A model generated the notes under the pieces. It was not told the DNA's origin and ran no database searches. It worked only from the letters and a program-made list of their open reading frames with translations. The translations under genes and the position numbers were made by a program. Positions 11,677 through 23,100 of a stretch of 64,000 nt of DNA are shown piece after piece. The stretch is from Hermatobates lingyangjiaoensis (taxonomy: Eukaryota; Arthropoda; Insecta; Hemiptera; Hermatobatidae), in assembly GCA_026182355.1 (NCBI GenBank), contig JAPFBL010000167.1, positions 186,001-250,000 on the forward strand, read 5' to 3'. Within the stretch, counting starts at the first letter, position 1; each line of letters begins with the position of its first letter.

Positions 11677-12205
11677 GATAAGTAGGTAGTTTGTTGTGTT
11701 TATTGGTCAAACCCCATGTTTCATTCATTCAGCTCGATTCATACAAATATTTAAAATTAAACTTAACTTATGAAAGAGTAAGGCGTTGTCTACTGATAAC
11801 TGACTTCTATTGGTTGTTGGAATTATTGTCCTAAGAGTGTCATTGATATCAAAAATCGCCATATTTGATAGTTCCCCATCTTATCTAGACAGGCCTGATA
11901 AGTCAGGACTATAAACATCCGACTCCAACTTCGAGATGTTTGAAAGTACTGACCCTGATTAGATATTTATACATATACCATTTTCGTGATGTATGTTATC
12001 CATCAACCATAATGGTATTTTACAATGCCAAATGAATCGTATGGCTAATTAGAAGTTGTAATTAACTTTAATGCTATAGCTCTACCTTTTTGCATTCTTT
12101 TTATTAACTTTCTTAAAAAATATATAATTTGAGTTTGTAAGTGTGTTTCTTTACTTTCTGTGCTACCTATCCTCAATTTTGAACTGTTTATATATATATA
12201 TATAT

Positions 12206-12330
12206 ATATAGTTCAATATAAACAAAGAAACATAGAGAAATCAGAAGAACACACTTACAGTCTCTACTTAGAGACTGTAAGTGTGTTCTTCTGATTTCTC
12301 TATGTTTCTTTGTTTATATTGAACTATATT
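12206..12330. repeat. Near-perfect palindrome, ribozyme-family end without core
   Basis: Arms beginning ATATAGTTCAATATAAAC fold back completely around AGAGACTG. The same arms surround intact hammerhead-like modules at 29381-29568. Here the module is lost and the two arms are joined directly. AT microsatellite flanks both sides. Confidence 0.8.
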
Positions 12331-13022
12331 TGTCCGTTTTGGATCGTATTTCCAACGAAAAAAAGTGTATATATATATATATAGATATATTGCGATAGCT
12401 TCTCGACAACTGATTGTTCAAATACTAATTTAGCTGTTATTGATGATTAGGTCGAAATTAATATCTTATTCCAAGTCGACGGTAGCCGAAAATTGTTTCA
12501 CATTCTCAAGGCTTATTGAAAGATTTTACAAAGCATTATCTACTGCTCTTCTTTTTGTTCTATATATTATACCATATTGTAACCTCCCTGTATTTTCTGT
12601 CTCTTATGGTATTTATTAACAAATCATTTGTGTTTTGGTAATAAACCAAACCATAAAACACCAAATAAAGTTAAGAAACCAAAAAATAGCCAGTGTTATT
12701 GTTTTTTGTTTTAAAGAAACCATGTGTTATTTAAACATAATTATTTATTATTACTTAATTAGGCCAAACACAATTTTAAACAGAGAAGTTATATTGCAAA
12801 ATAATTATGCGAGGATAAAAACAAGAACACTGGCTATTTTGTTGTTTTCTTTTAGTTTATTTCGTGTTTTATGGTTTGGTTTATTGTGTTTTTTTTTGTT
12901 GGTTGATATTCCGCGGATGTATTTGTTTTCACTACTTATATAATTAGTATACATGTACTTATGATACTAATGAACATATACTTATGTAGTAGTACATAAA
13001 AACATTTATAAATTGTTTTTAG

Positions 13023-13055
13023 TCTCGAAAATGCCAAACAATTTTCGTCGAAACG
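13023..13055 (+). ncRNA. Hammerhead-like module, variant B, decayed
   Basis: Contains CGAAAATGCC, then GAAACGTC after a weak hairpin. It resembles the variant-B modules at 58088 and 61394, whose core reads UUGAAAAU. GAA is followed by self-complementary ACGU and a C, the expected cleavage-site residue in a hammerhead. The core is not canonical, so activity is doubtful. Confidence 0.4.
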
Positions 13056-13084
13056 TCATACAAATCGACGTGGACACGCACTTC

Positions 13085-13170
13085 TATATTTAGACAGACC
13101 TTCATTTATGCACGTCTTTAAAAAAAAATTAATGCCTATTTTTAAAAGAATAATTCTTGGTCTCTAGCAA
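13085..13170 (-). pseudogene. Penelope-like element ORF, N-terminal fragment
   Basis: The minus-strand reading includes LLKIGINF and a worn TC-x-EGL stretch. It is related to the clearer fragments at 63341-63775 (KLKIGIEFNKTCINEGLLPK). Such a segment precedes the reverse-transcriptase domain in Penelope-like proteins. Only this short piece is present. Confidence 0.45.
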
Positions 13171-13769
13171 TCAATTTAATCAGTTTGGATAAAATTTTAT
13201 AGTTATTATCTATATTTTAATTCATTTTACTAATATCTGAGTCAGAGTAAGACTGTATTTACGATACAGTTTCTAAACTTTTAACACTAAAAGACAATTT
13301 CAACGCTGATCGCACACTACACATACTAAATATCAACTAAAAAGTCAGAACTAATGTGATTTTGACCAACATTTTGTAGTGACTAGATTTCTATGAAATA
13401 AAAAAAAAATTCCAGTTAAAACTACTGGCTAAAAAAGTTCATTATTGGGGGGTGAACTTACTGTTGAGTCTCGGAGCTGAATTGTAACTTAAATATGGAA
13501 TTTGGCGATAGTAATCCTTTTTTAGAGATACCTGCCTCATAGAAAAGGTAATTTACAAAACATCTGTTTTATTGGATTCAGGAGAAATCAGAACCTGTAT
13601 TTCCATTCATAATTCGTAATCTTTTACAGGTGTAAAGTGCTTCATATGTTTATATTTCATATAGAAAATGAAAGAAAGTACAAATATGCTCAAACAATCA
13701 CACAGTATTATAATTACACTGCTGAGAAGTTGATGTTTAAGAGAATAAAAGGTGATCTCTGTTTTTCAG

Positions 13770-13913
13770 GGCATACCAACATACCAACACTTAATGCCCA
13801 GGACAAAAAAATAAGTAAAGGGCAAGTTAAAGTTACAGAAAGCACAAGCTGCACAAAAGGTGAAATACGAAGAGTACATCCCATCTCTCCCTAACAGTTG
13901 GTTCAACATTTAA
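13770..13913 (+). pseudogene. CARS1: CARS1 pseudogene last exon
   Basis: Acceptor TTTTTCAG, then GIPT followed by an 8-bp tandem duplication of TACCAACA that shifts the frame, then LNAQDKKISKGQ. A two-base loss near 13830 shifts it again. The final frame reads LQKAQAAQKVKYEEY and ends at TAA 13911-13913. The ISKGQ-KKLQK type tail is specific to eukaryotic cytosolic CysRS, so this is the true 3' coding end. Confidence 0.8.
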
Positions 13914-14443
13914 CTACATCTTTATTTATATTTATTTATTAAATGAATTTATTTATTTTTGATAGAAATATTTTTTTTCTACCTCATATATAATTTTGGT
14001 TTAACATGGATAAAGAAAGAATAATGAGTTTCTTTTTTACAGACATATTTTTTTTTCTACTTCTTATAATTTTGGTTTAAAATAAATGAAGAAAGAGTAA
14101 AGAGTTTATTTATTTTTTATAGAAATATTTTTTTACCACATCTTATAATTTTGGTTTAAGATAGATAAAGAAACAGTTATGGATTTATTTTTTCTACCTG
14201 TTATAATTTTGGTTTAAAATAGATAAAGAAAGAGTAATGAGTTGATTTATTTTTTACAGAAATATTTTTTTCTACCTCTTATAATTTTGGTTTAAGAATT
14301 TATAAAGAAACAGTTATGGATTTATTTTTTTCTACCTCTTATAATTTTTGTTCAAAATGTATAAAGAACGAGTTATGAGTTTGTTTATTTTTTATGGAAA
14401 TATTTGTTTTCAACCACTTATAATTTTGGTTTAAATAGATAAA

Positions 14444-15174
14444 AAGTAGACCAATTGCCAAAGAAAGCAGCCATGGAACCTTTGAAGATAAGTACTTTTC
14501 CCATTAAGTTATTCAGGCAAGTATGCAGAGGAAGGGCCTTAAAAATCCAAATGGAAGTATTCTCCGAATGGGGCTAAACAAAAAAGTTCTTTCCTACTGT
14601 ACAATACGTCTCAGGTCTGATGTAAGATGTGACAGGATGACTCAGATGCTCAGCGGGCATGGAAGTGCAATGAGTATCTGAGTCGTTTAAAATGTACAAA
14701 ACTCTTTGTCTTTGTGGGTCGGCTTGTCAGACTGGATCACTTGTTGTTTGACTGTAAACTCTTGGAAGGAATAAGAGTGACCTTGTCAAGAGGTGCTGAC
14801 CTCAGGTGGTACATGGCCTGAGAAACACAGTGAAATTTTGAAAAACTTTATGGACAATTCCATAAATTAGTGAATAATATAGACTTAGACGTGTACAATT
14901 TGTAAAATTCTTGTTTATTACTATTAATTTAAGTATGTATAAATATTACTTCATGTTAGGCAAAGATAAATTTGATATATTCCTATAATTAATAAGATTA
15001 TTATTGTATATAATTAGATATAAGATATATTAAAGTTTGATAAATTGTAATTAGTAAATGTGTAAAATGTATAATTGTATATAATTATTGTAATCTATAA
15101 GGGAACCATTGTAAATATACGGTTGATGCAGGGTTACTGTGTTGGGAAAAAAAAAAAAAAAAAAAAAAAAAAAA
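14444..15174 (+). mobile_element. Non-LTR retrotransposon 3' end with poly(A), I/R1-like
   Basis: Contains a worn C-terminal reading frame with SGHG and CNEYLSRLK, and DHLLFDC, the Cys/His pattern at the end of I- and R1-group LINE ORF2 proteins. A 28-base A run (15147-15174) ends it. AAATAGATAAA occurs at 14433-14443 and again at 15172-15182 as target duplication inside the satellite. It is 5'-truncated and frameshifted. Confidence 0.8.
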
Positions 15175-15694
15175 TAGATAAAGAAAGAGTAATGAGTTTA
15201 TTTATTTTTTTATAAAAATATTTGTTTTCTACCTCTTATAATTTTGGTTTAAGATAGATAAAGAAACAGTTACGGATTTATTTTTTTCTACCTCTTATAA
15301 TTTTGGTTCAATATGCATAAAGAAAGTGTTATAAGTTTATTTATTTTTTATAGAAATATTTTTTTACATCTTATAATTTTGGGTTAAGATGGATAAAGAA
15401 ACAGTTATAGATTTATTTTTTTCTACCTCATAATTTTGGTTCAAGATGTATAAAGAAAGTGTTATAAGTTTATTTATTTTTTATAGAAATTTTTTTTACT
15501 ACATCTTATAATTTTGGGTTAAGATGGATAAAGAAACAGTTATAGATTTATTTTTTTCTACCTCTTATAATTTTAGTTCAAGATGTATAAAGAAAGTTTT
15601 ATGAGTTTATTTATTTTTTATAGAAATATTTTTCATTGTAGGGTAAAGATCTAATGAATTGGTCTCCACATATAAAAATTTTAATGATATAAAC

Positions 15695-15727
15695 AACGCG
15701 TTTCGAACACGTAGTGTTCTTCCTCAG
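15695..15727 (-). ncRNA. Hammerhead-like module
   Basis: Minus-strand order: CUGAGGA core, one extra A, stem II GAACAC/GUGUUC with loop UAC, GAA, then self-complementary ACGCGU and U. Stem I is weak (two pairs). Confidence 0.6.
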
Positions 15728-15796
15728 GCATTAACTAAGGATGTGTGCCTCTGAATAAGACAGTCTTATTCAGAGGCACTCATCCTTAGTTAATGC

Positions 15797-15829
15797 CTGA
15801 GGAAGAACACTACGTGTTCGAAACGCGTT
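15797..15829 (+). ncRNA. Hammerhead-like module
   Basis: Same module as 15695-15727 on the opposite arm of the palindrome: CUGAGGA, extra A, perfect six-pair stem II, GAA, ACGCGU. A transcript through the whole palindrome would instead pair the arms to each other. Confidence 0.6.
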
Positions 15830-16060
15830 GTTTATATCATTAAAATTTTTATATGTGGAGACCATTTCATTAGATATTTACCCTACAATGAGTAAACACC
15901 ACATAATAACTGATTGCACTACATTATAAATATTTTTTTACTACATCTTATAATTTTGGTTTAAAATAGATAAAGAAACAGTTATGAATTAATTTTTTTC
16001 TACCTCTTGTAATTTTGGTTTAAGATGGATAAAGAAAGAGTTTAGATTTAAAACTAAAAT

Positions 16061-16930
16061 CTAAGGGAAAAGTCCCTTACTAATGTTTCCAAAAGTATAC
16101 AATATACTCTTTACTATATATAATTATATATAACTGAACTTTACTATATACAAACTAGTTTTGGTTCAAGAACTAGTTGTTGCTTCTTTTAGACCAAGTT
16201 TAGTAACTTTTTTTTACTGAAAGAGGCCCAAATTAAATATTTTCAAATGTACTTCATAGAGAGTTATGCCATTTTGATTCATTAAATACTATATTATTGA
16301 ATGAATGCATTTTTTTTTTTTTTTTGAAGAGACCAATAATTTAGGAGTATAAAAGGTTTTGAATTTTTCATTATGTTACGGTGTAGCCTACCAATAATAA
16401 ATTGAACTTTTTGAAACTGTGGGTTTTGAAAATTTATCTTGCTTGAAAAATACAGTTATGTATACTATACAAACGCTGCCTTGACCCAAGAGGTCAAGAG
16501 GAGTCTGCTATATTGTATAATAAGGTTTAGTTGAGAAAATAAATACTTCATACTTGACTTCGCTAAAAATATTGTTTCAACCTTGGCTGTTACTGAAAAA
16601 GAACCTTTGATGAAGCAGTCAGATCTGTCTCGCGATCTTAGGTTCCCCATATATTTCACATTCTGGACATTATTTTGAAACAGAGAAACAGAAGGTATAT
16701 TTTCTTTATCCATTTCTTTAGAAGAATGCATTAATATATCTATCTGTTTATAAATGCATAATACGTCGAATATTCCAAGTTTTACTTGTTTTTTTTCCCG
16801 AAATAATCGTTAACATGTTATTTATCAACCTAAAATGATACTTTTTTGACGTGCATAACTAAAAATGATGGTAAGTTGCTTAATAACTTAGAAGGTCTCT
16901 CTTTCGTTCAACAATTTTTATTCAACTTTA
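16061..16930. other. No gene or element recognised
   Basis: AT-rich, with a T run near 16310. An 88-codon minus frame (16465-16731) shows no family features and is probably chance. Confidence 0.4.
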
Positions 16931-17060
16931 TAACACATTGTAATTCATACTGGGGTAAATGGATAAATCAAAGTCTCCACACATAAAAAAAAGAAGTTTT
17001 TTCGTGGAGAAAACACGACGTGTTCATCGTCAGGATGTTGTCCACAATTGTTATGGATAA
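16931..17060 (-). ncRNA. Hammerhead-bearing terminal repeat, decayed
   Basis: The end sequence AATCAAAGTCTCCACACATA matches the 38.3 kb copy. At 17011-17033 the minus strand reads CUGACGA, extra U, then GAACAC/GUGUUU, but GAAA is displaced by an insertion, so the core is broken. Confidence 0.45.
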
Positions 17061-17587
17061 CTTTCTTTTATTATGTATGAAGATAATCATTTTGTATTAA
17101 TTTTTTATTAAATCATTTCAAATATACTAAAAATAATAAAGCAAAAATGAATTATTTTTACCACAACTGTATCTTGTTAAAAGTTTACTGGATTCATTAT
17201 ATGAAACTACTCCTGTAGGATTCAAGTTGGATGTTAAATGTGCCACTCAATTTCAGTAAATAAGTTTGCGACGCTCATCGAGTGACACTGCCTCAGTAAT
17301 ATGATTGGCACCGCTCGCAGGAAAAAATTATTTTCTTATTTTTATTAGCAAGAAATTGCCCCTGAATTTAGTTTTAAAAGTATTTCCAAATGCCCCATAG
17401 GTTTGAAGATATACATGGCAACTCATTCGTTTCATATGGTATCAAAGCTTTAATGAAATTAATTTCATCCTGATAAGTTAATATTTGTACGTTTTAAATA
17501 AAAATAAAAAAATATGAAATTATATAATTAAAAAAAAAAACTTTTATTCGTTAGAAATCCAGCTATAGGAATACAAGTAATAGTGAA

Positions 17588-17662
17588 TGATCAAACAACA
17601 ATAAGAAATGGGAAAACAAGACTAAGATCTTTCAGCCGAAACAAGCGGTCTTCGTCAGAGTC
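17588..17662 (-). ncRNA. Hammerhead-like module, inverted to the tandem array
   Basis: Minus-strand module at 17621-17662: GACU stem I strand, CUGACGA, extra A, GACCG with CGGCU (one mispair), GAA, AGAUCU, U, AGU. It faces the tandem array at 17695 head-to-head across a short GATCC-rich spacer. Confidence 0.6.
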
Positions 17663-17694
17663 AATAAGATCCGATCCGATCCGATTGGGTTTTT

Positions 17695-18226
17695 GACTCT
17701 GACGATGACCGCTTGTTACGGTTGAAAGATCTTAATCTTGTTTTCCCATTTCATATTTTGGTTTGATCATTGATTGTTATTTCACGTGCTTATGTGAAAT
17801 CTTTATATATATCAATGATCCGATTGGGTTTTTGACTCTGACGATGACCGCTTGTTACGGTTGAAAGATCTTAATCTGGTTTTCCCATTTCATATTGTGG
17901 TTTGATCATTGATTGTTATTTTACGTGCTTATGTGAAATCTTTATTTATATCAATGATCCAGTTGTGTTTTTGACTCTGACGAAGACCGCTTGTTACGGT
18001 TGTAAGATCTTAATCTGGTTTTCCCATTTCATATTGTGGTTTTGATCATTGATTGTTATTTTACGTGCTTATGTGAAATCTTTATTTATATCAATGATCC
18101 AGTTGTGTTTTTGACTCTGACGAAGACCGCTTGTTACGGTTGAAAGATCTTAGTCTTGTTTTTCCATTTCATATTGTGGTTTGATCATTGATTGTTATTT
18201 CACGTGTTTATGTGAAATCTTTTTAC
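17695..18226 (+). repeat. Tandem array of four 139-bp ribozyme-bearing units
   Basis: Modules start at 17695, 17834, 17973 and 18113, giving periods of 139, 139 and 140 bp. Each unit has the module, then TTTTCCCATTTCATATT, TGGTTTGATCATTGATTG, TTATGTGAAATCTTT and a TCAATGATCC junction. Copies differ by a few substitutions and one 1-base insertion. Tandem hammerhead satellites are known in newts, schistosomes and cave crickets, so this arrangement has precedent. It may arise from tandem Penelope-like terminal repeats. Confidence 0.85.
18113..18155 (+). ncRNA. Hammerhead-like module, best copy of the array
   Basis: Stem I GACU (18113-18116) pairs AGUC (18152-18155). Core CUGACGA, one extra A, stem II GACCG/CGGUU with a seven-base loop, GAA, self-complementary AGAUCU, then U. 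Copies at 17695, 17834 and 17973 read AAUC in the 3' strand, breaking one stem I pair, and 17973 has GUAA instead of GAAA. Confidence 0.7.
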
Positions 18227-18577
18227 AAGTAATAGTGAGTTGAGTAAGAAAATTTACTAGAAACAAGAGAGGGGAAACCATTCCTTTATTTCTTTTTTGG
18301 TTTAACTTTTTTTTTCTTCTCGATATTTACCTGATAAAAATCTATGTATCATTTAATATTGAAATTAATTTTATCAGTACTAGGTAATAAGTCTCTGACC
18401 CGACAATTCTACACCTTTCGCAGGGAGAATAGTTTCGGTTTTATATTGGTAGGTAAGAATTTATGAAACTTTGGGAATGGTCTTATTTCGTGAACAAAAT
18501 TGAGTTCATTACGGATGGTATCATTAGAAGCATAGATTATCTTTTAGATAAGGTGTTGCAGTGACATTCTGACAAGA

Positions 18578-18864
18578 GAAGGCAGAACATTGGCCCTTTG
18601 TGATAACAAACAATGAACAACCTACATTGGGAGTCCTAAATTTTTTCTAACTCAAGTGTATTTAAAGTAGGGGATTTTTAACGAGTATCTGACGACATCG
18701 TACAGGCTCGGGACTGACAGCTTAACGTTCTCTCCTAAGGACGACGTGCTCAGTTTTTCTCAACTCCCGCGTGAATAAATCGAGGGCCAAGCGTAGATAT
18801 TGAATCCCCGGATCTACTAGTCCAGAGGCGAGCACATTGTCAGTGGGCTGCCCGGGCCCTTTCA
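18578..18864 (-). mobile_element. tRNA-derived SINE
   Basis: Minus-strand copy: tRNA-like head near 18864 to 18780, the middle motif (as CTCGGGACTGACAGCTTAACG on plus), and the tail phrase GGCCCTTTGTGATA near 18590. Diverged from the 53125 copy by scattered substitutions and short indels. Confidence 0.8.
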
Positions 18865-19147
18865 TTGAAGCATAGTATAGTACTTAAACGATTTTTTAAA
18901 GCATAATGGATTCTGTTCTTGGATTTGTAGGATTTCGAAACGCATGGTTGATTACCTACATTTTCAGTCTGTACTACAAAAAAGTTTCATTATAGTGTGT
19001 ATCTGTCTTTTGTTTTCGAAAGTTTAGTTCCATAGTTTGTCTTGAAGTATGATTCATGTCATGAGATGGTATAGTGTCTCACCAAATCTTGTGGTTTGAT
19101 CATTGATTGTTATTTCACGTGTTTATGTGAAATCTTTTTATATATAT

Positions 19148-19576
19148 ATCTGATTGGTTGATGCAGGACCAAATAAGCTTGACTCATTTTTTTTGGGTGC
19201 TGTTTTCAAAGTTGAAGGCTTCTAGCTCTGATCGAAGTCACGTACAGCGGTTCTTCTCTTCCATGAAGTCATCTCCGCCGACGCAGCAAATAGTCCGGTC
19301 CTGAAAAAAGCCATAAGACTGCCACTGCTATCTTGTTGAGACTAGTCACAGCATGATGAAACCGCTACCGGCCTGCCAGGAAAGGATAAGGGCTCGCACT
19401 CCCTCAGGAAACACAAATACTGGCACTGGGCATTGGGACCCCACTATGCAGCGAGGTCTCATTAGTTGTTTTTTTGGTTGGTAGGTTGGTTGTTTGTGTT
19501 TGAACAGCTATTTCTTTGAAAACAGCACCCAAAAAAATGAGTCAAGCTTATTTGGTCCTGCATCAACCAATCAGAT
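19148..19576. mobile_element. Foldback element, 63-bp inverted ends
   Basis: The first 63 bases, beginning ATCTGATTGGTTGATGCAGG, recur inverted at the end with about one base difference. The 300-bp interior is more GC-rich and has no coding features. No clear target duplication is seen, so the superfamily is open. The flank at 19090-19140 is a fragment of the ribozyme array unit. Confidence 0.7.
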
Positions 19577-19647
19577 ATTAGAACCAGACCCCTCATGTAG
19601 ATTTCAGTATATAAGGACCATCGTCTGGGCCCCAAACCACCCAAGAA

Positions 19648-19691
19648 TTTGCCTGAAAATGACTGTAGACACAGTCGAAATATGTCGCAGA
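19648..19691 (+). ncRNA. Hammerhead-like module, variant B
   Basis: Stem I UUUGC pairs GCAGA over five positions (one G-U). Core CUGAAAA plus U, stem II GACUGU/ACAGUC perfect, GAA, AUAUGU, C, so all three helices and the favoured C at the cleavage site are present. Residue 8 of the core is A, not the G that hammerhead catalysis needs, so it is probably inactive or uses different chemistry. Confidence 0.5.
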
Positions 19692-19739
19692 AAAATAACT
19701 CATGATGAAAAACAAGAATCTTCGAATAATTTCCACTAG

Positions 19740-20160
19740 CACTAACAACCTATGGAACAATAGTATGGAGACCTCACTGCACAGTGAGGCTAATGTCCAG
19801 TGCCTTAGAGGCTCTCATGACTAGCACAGACCAGGTGGCGTTTAGCCAACGAGAGATTTGTAATCCCTCTTTATGAATCGTTTCTCTTGAGGTACTAACA
19901 AAACTCCTCACAATGACGCCCTGATGGGGTTGGATGAACTACTAGCAGCAAGCCCTTGTCCCGGGTATTGCTTTCTTCGGAGAGGGACGACCAAGTTCAG
20001 AAGTACACTAGGATAGTCCAAAAACTGCAAGGCATTGTAGGTTAACCTGACCACAGTAATAAATAGGAAGGCAGGTTTTTCTTCCGAGTTAAAGTCCTGT
20101 AGATGGGAGAGAGAGTCACTGATAGATCCGATTGAAGTTACCAGTATAACGGTGGCTACT
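19740..20160. other. Unassigned GC-richer segment
   Basis: Less AT-rich than its neighbours. It contains GGAGACCTCACTGCACAGTG, similar to a phrase near 19437 in the foldback element, so both may belong to one larger, worn element. No protein or RNA gene is recognised. Confidence 0.3.
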
Positions 20161-23100
20161 TGTCAGGATTACTGATCCTCATTACTTTTGAATCCTTTGC
20201 TACAAAACACTCAGAACTACTAACATTACTGAAATAATAAAGTGAAATACAAGGGATAAGTAAATAAACAAACTTTGCATTTACGAAGTTAATATTTATT
20301 GCATTTTTATAATTCTTTTTTTTTTTTTTTTTTTTTTTTTGAAATATACTGGTATGCATTTTTAGTTGACATAACACCACACATGGTCAAATATTAAGTA
20401 TACCCAAGTTAAAACATTTCAACAAGTTTACGTACGTTTTATTCTACATGTTACGTTTATTGGGTTAATGCGGTTACACAATAATGCGATACAATCAGTC
20501 TGACAAGCCGCAGAGTTTTACTGTTCCCAATAATTTTACTAGGTCTTTTCAAAAAGGCTTTTTTACTTTACTCAAGAACACTAAGTTTTGGTGTTTTAAG
20601 TTATAAGATAAATAATATAGAGTAGGATAGGATTATAAAAACAATCAATATTACCTTTAATAACCCGTATTCCTTGTTTCATAAAATGTATCAATTATTC
20701 AAACTTAATGTATTTTTTTTCAAAAAAATTTTTGAAACAAAATGTTTCAAGAATAGAAATAATAATTCAAGTAAACTGTAGTAAATTTATCAAGATTTTA
20801 AACAGAATATATACCAAAGGCTTTCAATCTGACTGTGTCACATTCATTCTAAAAACATGAAGTCATACAATATTGTTCAAAGTTGCAATAAATTTTCCAA
20901 AAATGGTTAATTGTTTTAATTTTTGCCAAGGGATTATCACACTGCAACCAAAAACCAACAAAGACACAAATCTATGTTTTACTTATTTACACGGATTCCT
21001 ACTAAAGCCTAACACATCCACATAACCATTAATCATGGATGGCTTCAAGCTGCAAGTGACAATTCTCTGGACAAATTTTTTTTTTTTAAGACATGTGTTT
21101 TTTTTATCTGGTTTTTATTTATAACACTATTCTACAAAAAAGGCCTCAAAGTACACAACCAGTCACTATCTAAAATATCTATTATTTTTTTTTTGTAGAT
21201 ATTTAAATAAAAATATATATGTATATATCCAAACGAAGTCACGAAGAGTAAACATCACATCTATTATAAAGGGAATTCCTAAAGCATGAATTATCATATA
21301 TCACATAAAATCAGCATCAGCTGACGATATAATTCTTAGAGGGCTATTTATTTGTTTTTTAAAATCCATCAAACGAATACTAATATTTATTGTAAAACAC
21401 AAACTGATCCTTCTTAATAACAGCGCAATATTACATTGTCTACTTAAGGGAGTAGAATACATATATTTCAAAGAAAATGAAATTTTGTTGATTAAATTTT
21501 TAAAATTTTCTTGTTGGTTCAGAGGAGTGGTTCTTTATTTGTTTTGTTCTTAAAACTTCTTATTTGTTTTAGTGAAGTAATCAGAGGAATAAATGAAGAA
21601 TATGATTTAAAACAAGTTTTGTTAATTGAAATGACCAATATAGAATTTGTTTTCTGACAGTTAAGTATTTCATACTTTAAGGGAGATGAAACATTAGTTC
21701 TGAACTTGACTATCTGACGATTCAAAATGTTTTAGCATTGTATTCATCTATCATCAATTTGTAACTATTAATTGTTAGAAATGCACGAATGGTAACTATT
21801 TAACGAAATCCCAAACTTTAGCGATTATCGTTGCAAGAGTTGAGGGAAGTGGGTTCAGAAGAATCTGGACTAAAGCAGAAAAAATTATTGGGAAACCAAT
21901 CATTCTAAGCTGCCAACTATAGATCTGATCATAGAAGAACATTTTTACATCACTGTAGAAGAAATACTACATAATAATGTATTTATTCTAAAAGGAGAAG
22001 AAGTACAAAACTGGTGAGAAGATCCAAAGTACAAATCAAGACGAGTTTATGTATATACAATTAAAAATAGCTTCTTCTTCAACAACTTTACCCGATATTC
22101 TATAGTTGCTAGTGTATTTATCGCCAAGTAGTTAATCTGAAATGTATTAAAAAATATCGTTTCCCTGTAAAAGTTCATCGTACTATATAAAAGGAGCTTT
22201 TTTTTTTTTTACAGTTAACTGCGGATCTGACCAGAAAATGGTAAAAACTCTAAACAGTGCACTAGACTATCAGTTGCTGACGAAGTGAATTGTTCTCCTA
22301 TCTCCCACCAAAGCAAACTAGGATTAAATATCCCGGAACTAATTATTGAGATTGTTACACAATTTTTTTTCACTTTTTAATAAAATATACTTGCTAACAA
22401 TAAAAATAATTTTATTTTTAGCATTTAATCTAATACTCTAACGTTAAACGATAGAATAAACTTCAAGGATGCAATCAATTATAACAGAACCACTGCCTCT
22501 GAACATTTTTTTGTTGATCTGATTAACTAAAAAAATGCAATAGATTAACTAACAAATTGTCTACCACCCTCATATGAAAAAAAAAAGCTAAAAGAAAAGA
22601 AAATATCAGAAACTCTAATACAATGAAATTTAAACTACCCAATATTTATTAAATCCAAAAATCCCACCTATTAAAAAGTGTACAAGACGAAGAATATTAC
22701 GTGTTAAGAACCAAACGTACGACAGCAAGCAAGGCCGATAGACTTATAAATGAATGTTAATAATCAAGAAATCCTATCCTCCAACACTGATTAGTTATTT
22801 GGTGCCATTGAAAGATACAAATGTGTTAAACATTGACTGTACTTACAGGATAACAACTTCAATATATGTATATAATATAATATTTACGCTGACAAACATT
22901 TTTACTACTTGAGGCCAAACAATGAAATCACATTCATCTAATTATTTGTTAAGGTTTTCGTTAGGTTAGGTTTCGGCAATAAGATTATTGTAAATGTTTT
23001 TTGTTCCAAGAAATGATTATAGTTTAAATTGTTATTTTTATTTGAAAAAAAAAAACAACAACAATTCTTTGATATTTTAATTTTCTTACAACTTGAATGA

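Larger units (their letters stand above)
813..13913 (+). pseudogene. CARS1: Unprocessed pseudogene of cytosolic cysteinyl-tRNA synthetase
   Basis: The parent enzyme joins cysteine to tRNA-Cys in the cytosol. Eight exon remnants appear in the right order with GT-AG style borders, so this is a duplicated or decayed gene and not a retrocopy. Visible hallmarks are the class I HIGH-type motif (HMGHA near 3210), [15 protein letters not shown] (5301 on), TDNSIFSALP (7660s), GWHIECS and HHDNE (10350-10450), and the eukaryotic C-terminal ISKGQ motif (13815). Defects: TAG at 3170-3172 where the family has Trp; TAA at 9799-9801 where it has Tyr; frameshifts near 9929, 9950 and 10312-10330; an 8-bp tandem duplication at about 13774-13789; and a 2-base loss near 13830. 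No exon for the KMSKS loop or anticodon-binding region is seen between 10470 and 13770, where a LINE piece and a hAT element lie. The stops are substitutions, so read errors alone do not explain them. A working CARS1 presumably lies elsewhere in the genome. Confidence 0.85.
15634..15890. repeat. 257-bp palindrome carrying two hammerhead-like modules
   Basis: Arms begin CATTGTAGGGTAAAGATCT and end with the complement. Each arm holds one module (15695-15727 minus, 15797-15829 plus), meeting at a short centre. The right arm is nearly identical to 43130-43260. The flank TGAGTAAACACCACATAATA is the same outer end seen at 43.06 and 38.3 kb, which suggests inverted terminal repeats of one Penelope-like family. 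It is inserted inside the satellite. Confidence 0.85.
13920..16060. repeat. AT-rich satellite of alternating unit lengths
   Basis: Units share TTATAATTTTGGTTTAA, GATAAAGAAA and TTTTTTCTACCTC. Longer units with TTTATTTATTTTTTATAGAA alternate with shorter ones carrying ACAGTTATGGATTTATTT, so a higher-order pair is repeated. The array starts right after the CARS1 stop. A LINE (14444-15174) and a palindrome (15634-15890) interrupt it. Confidence 0.9.

Noticed and set aside
17695..18226. CRISPR-like direct repeats
   Set aside because: The 139-bp units are continuous without unique spacers, and the genome is an animal's.
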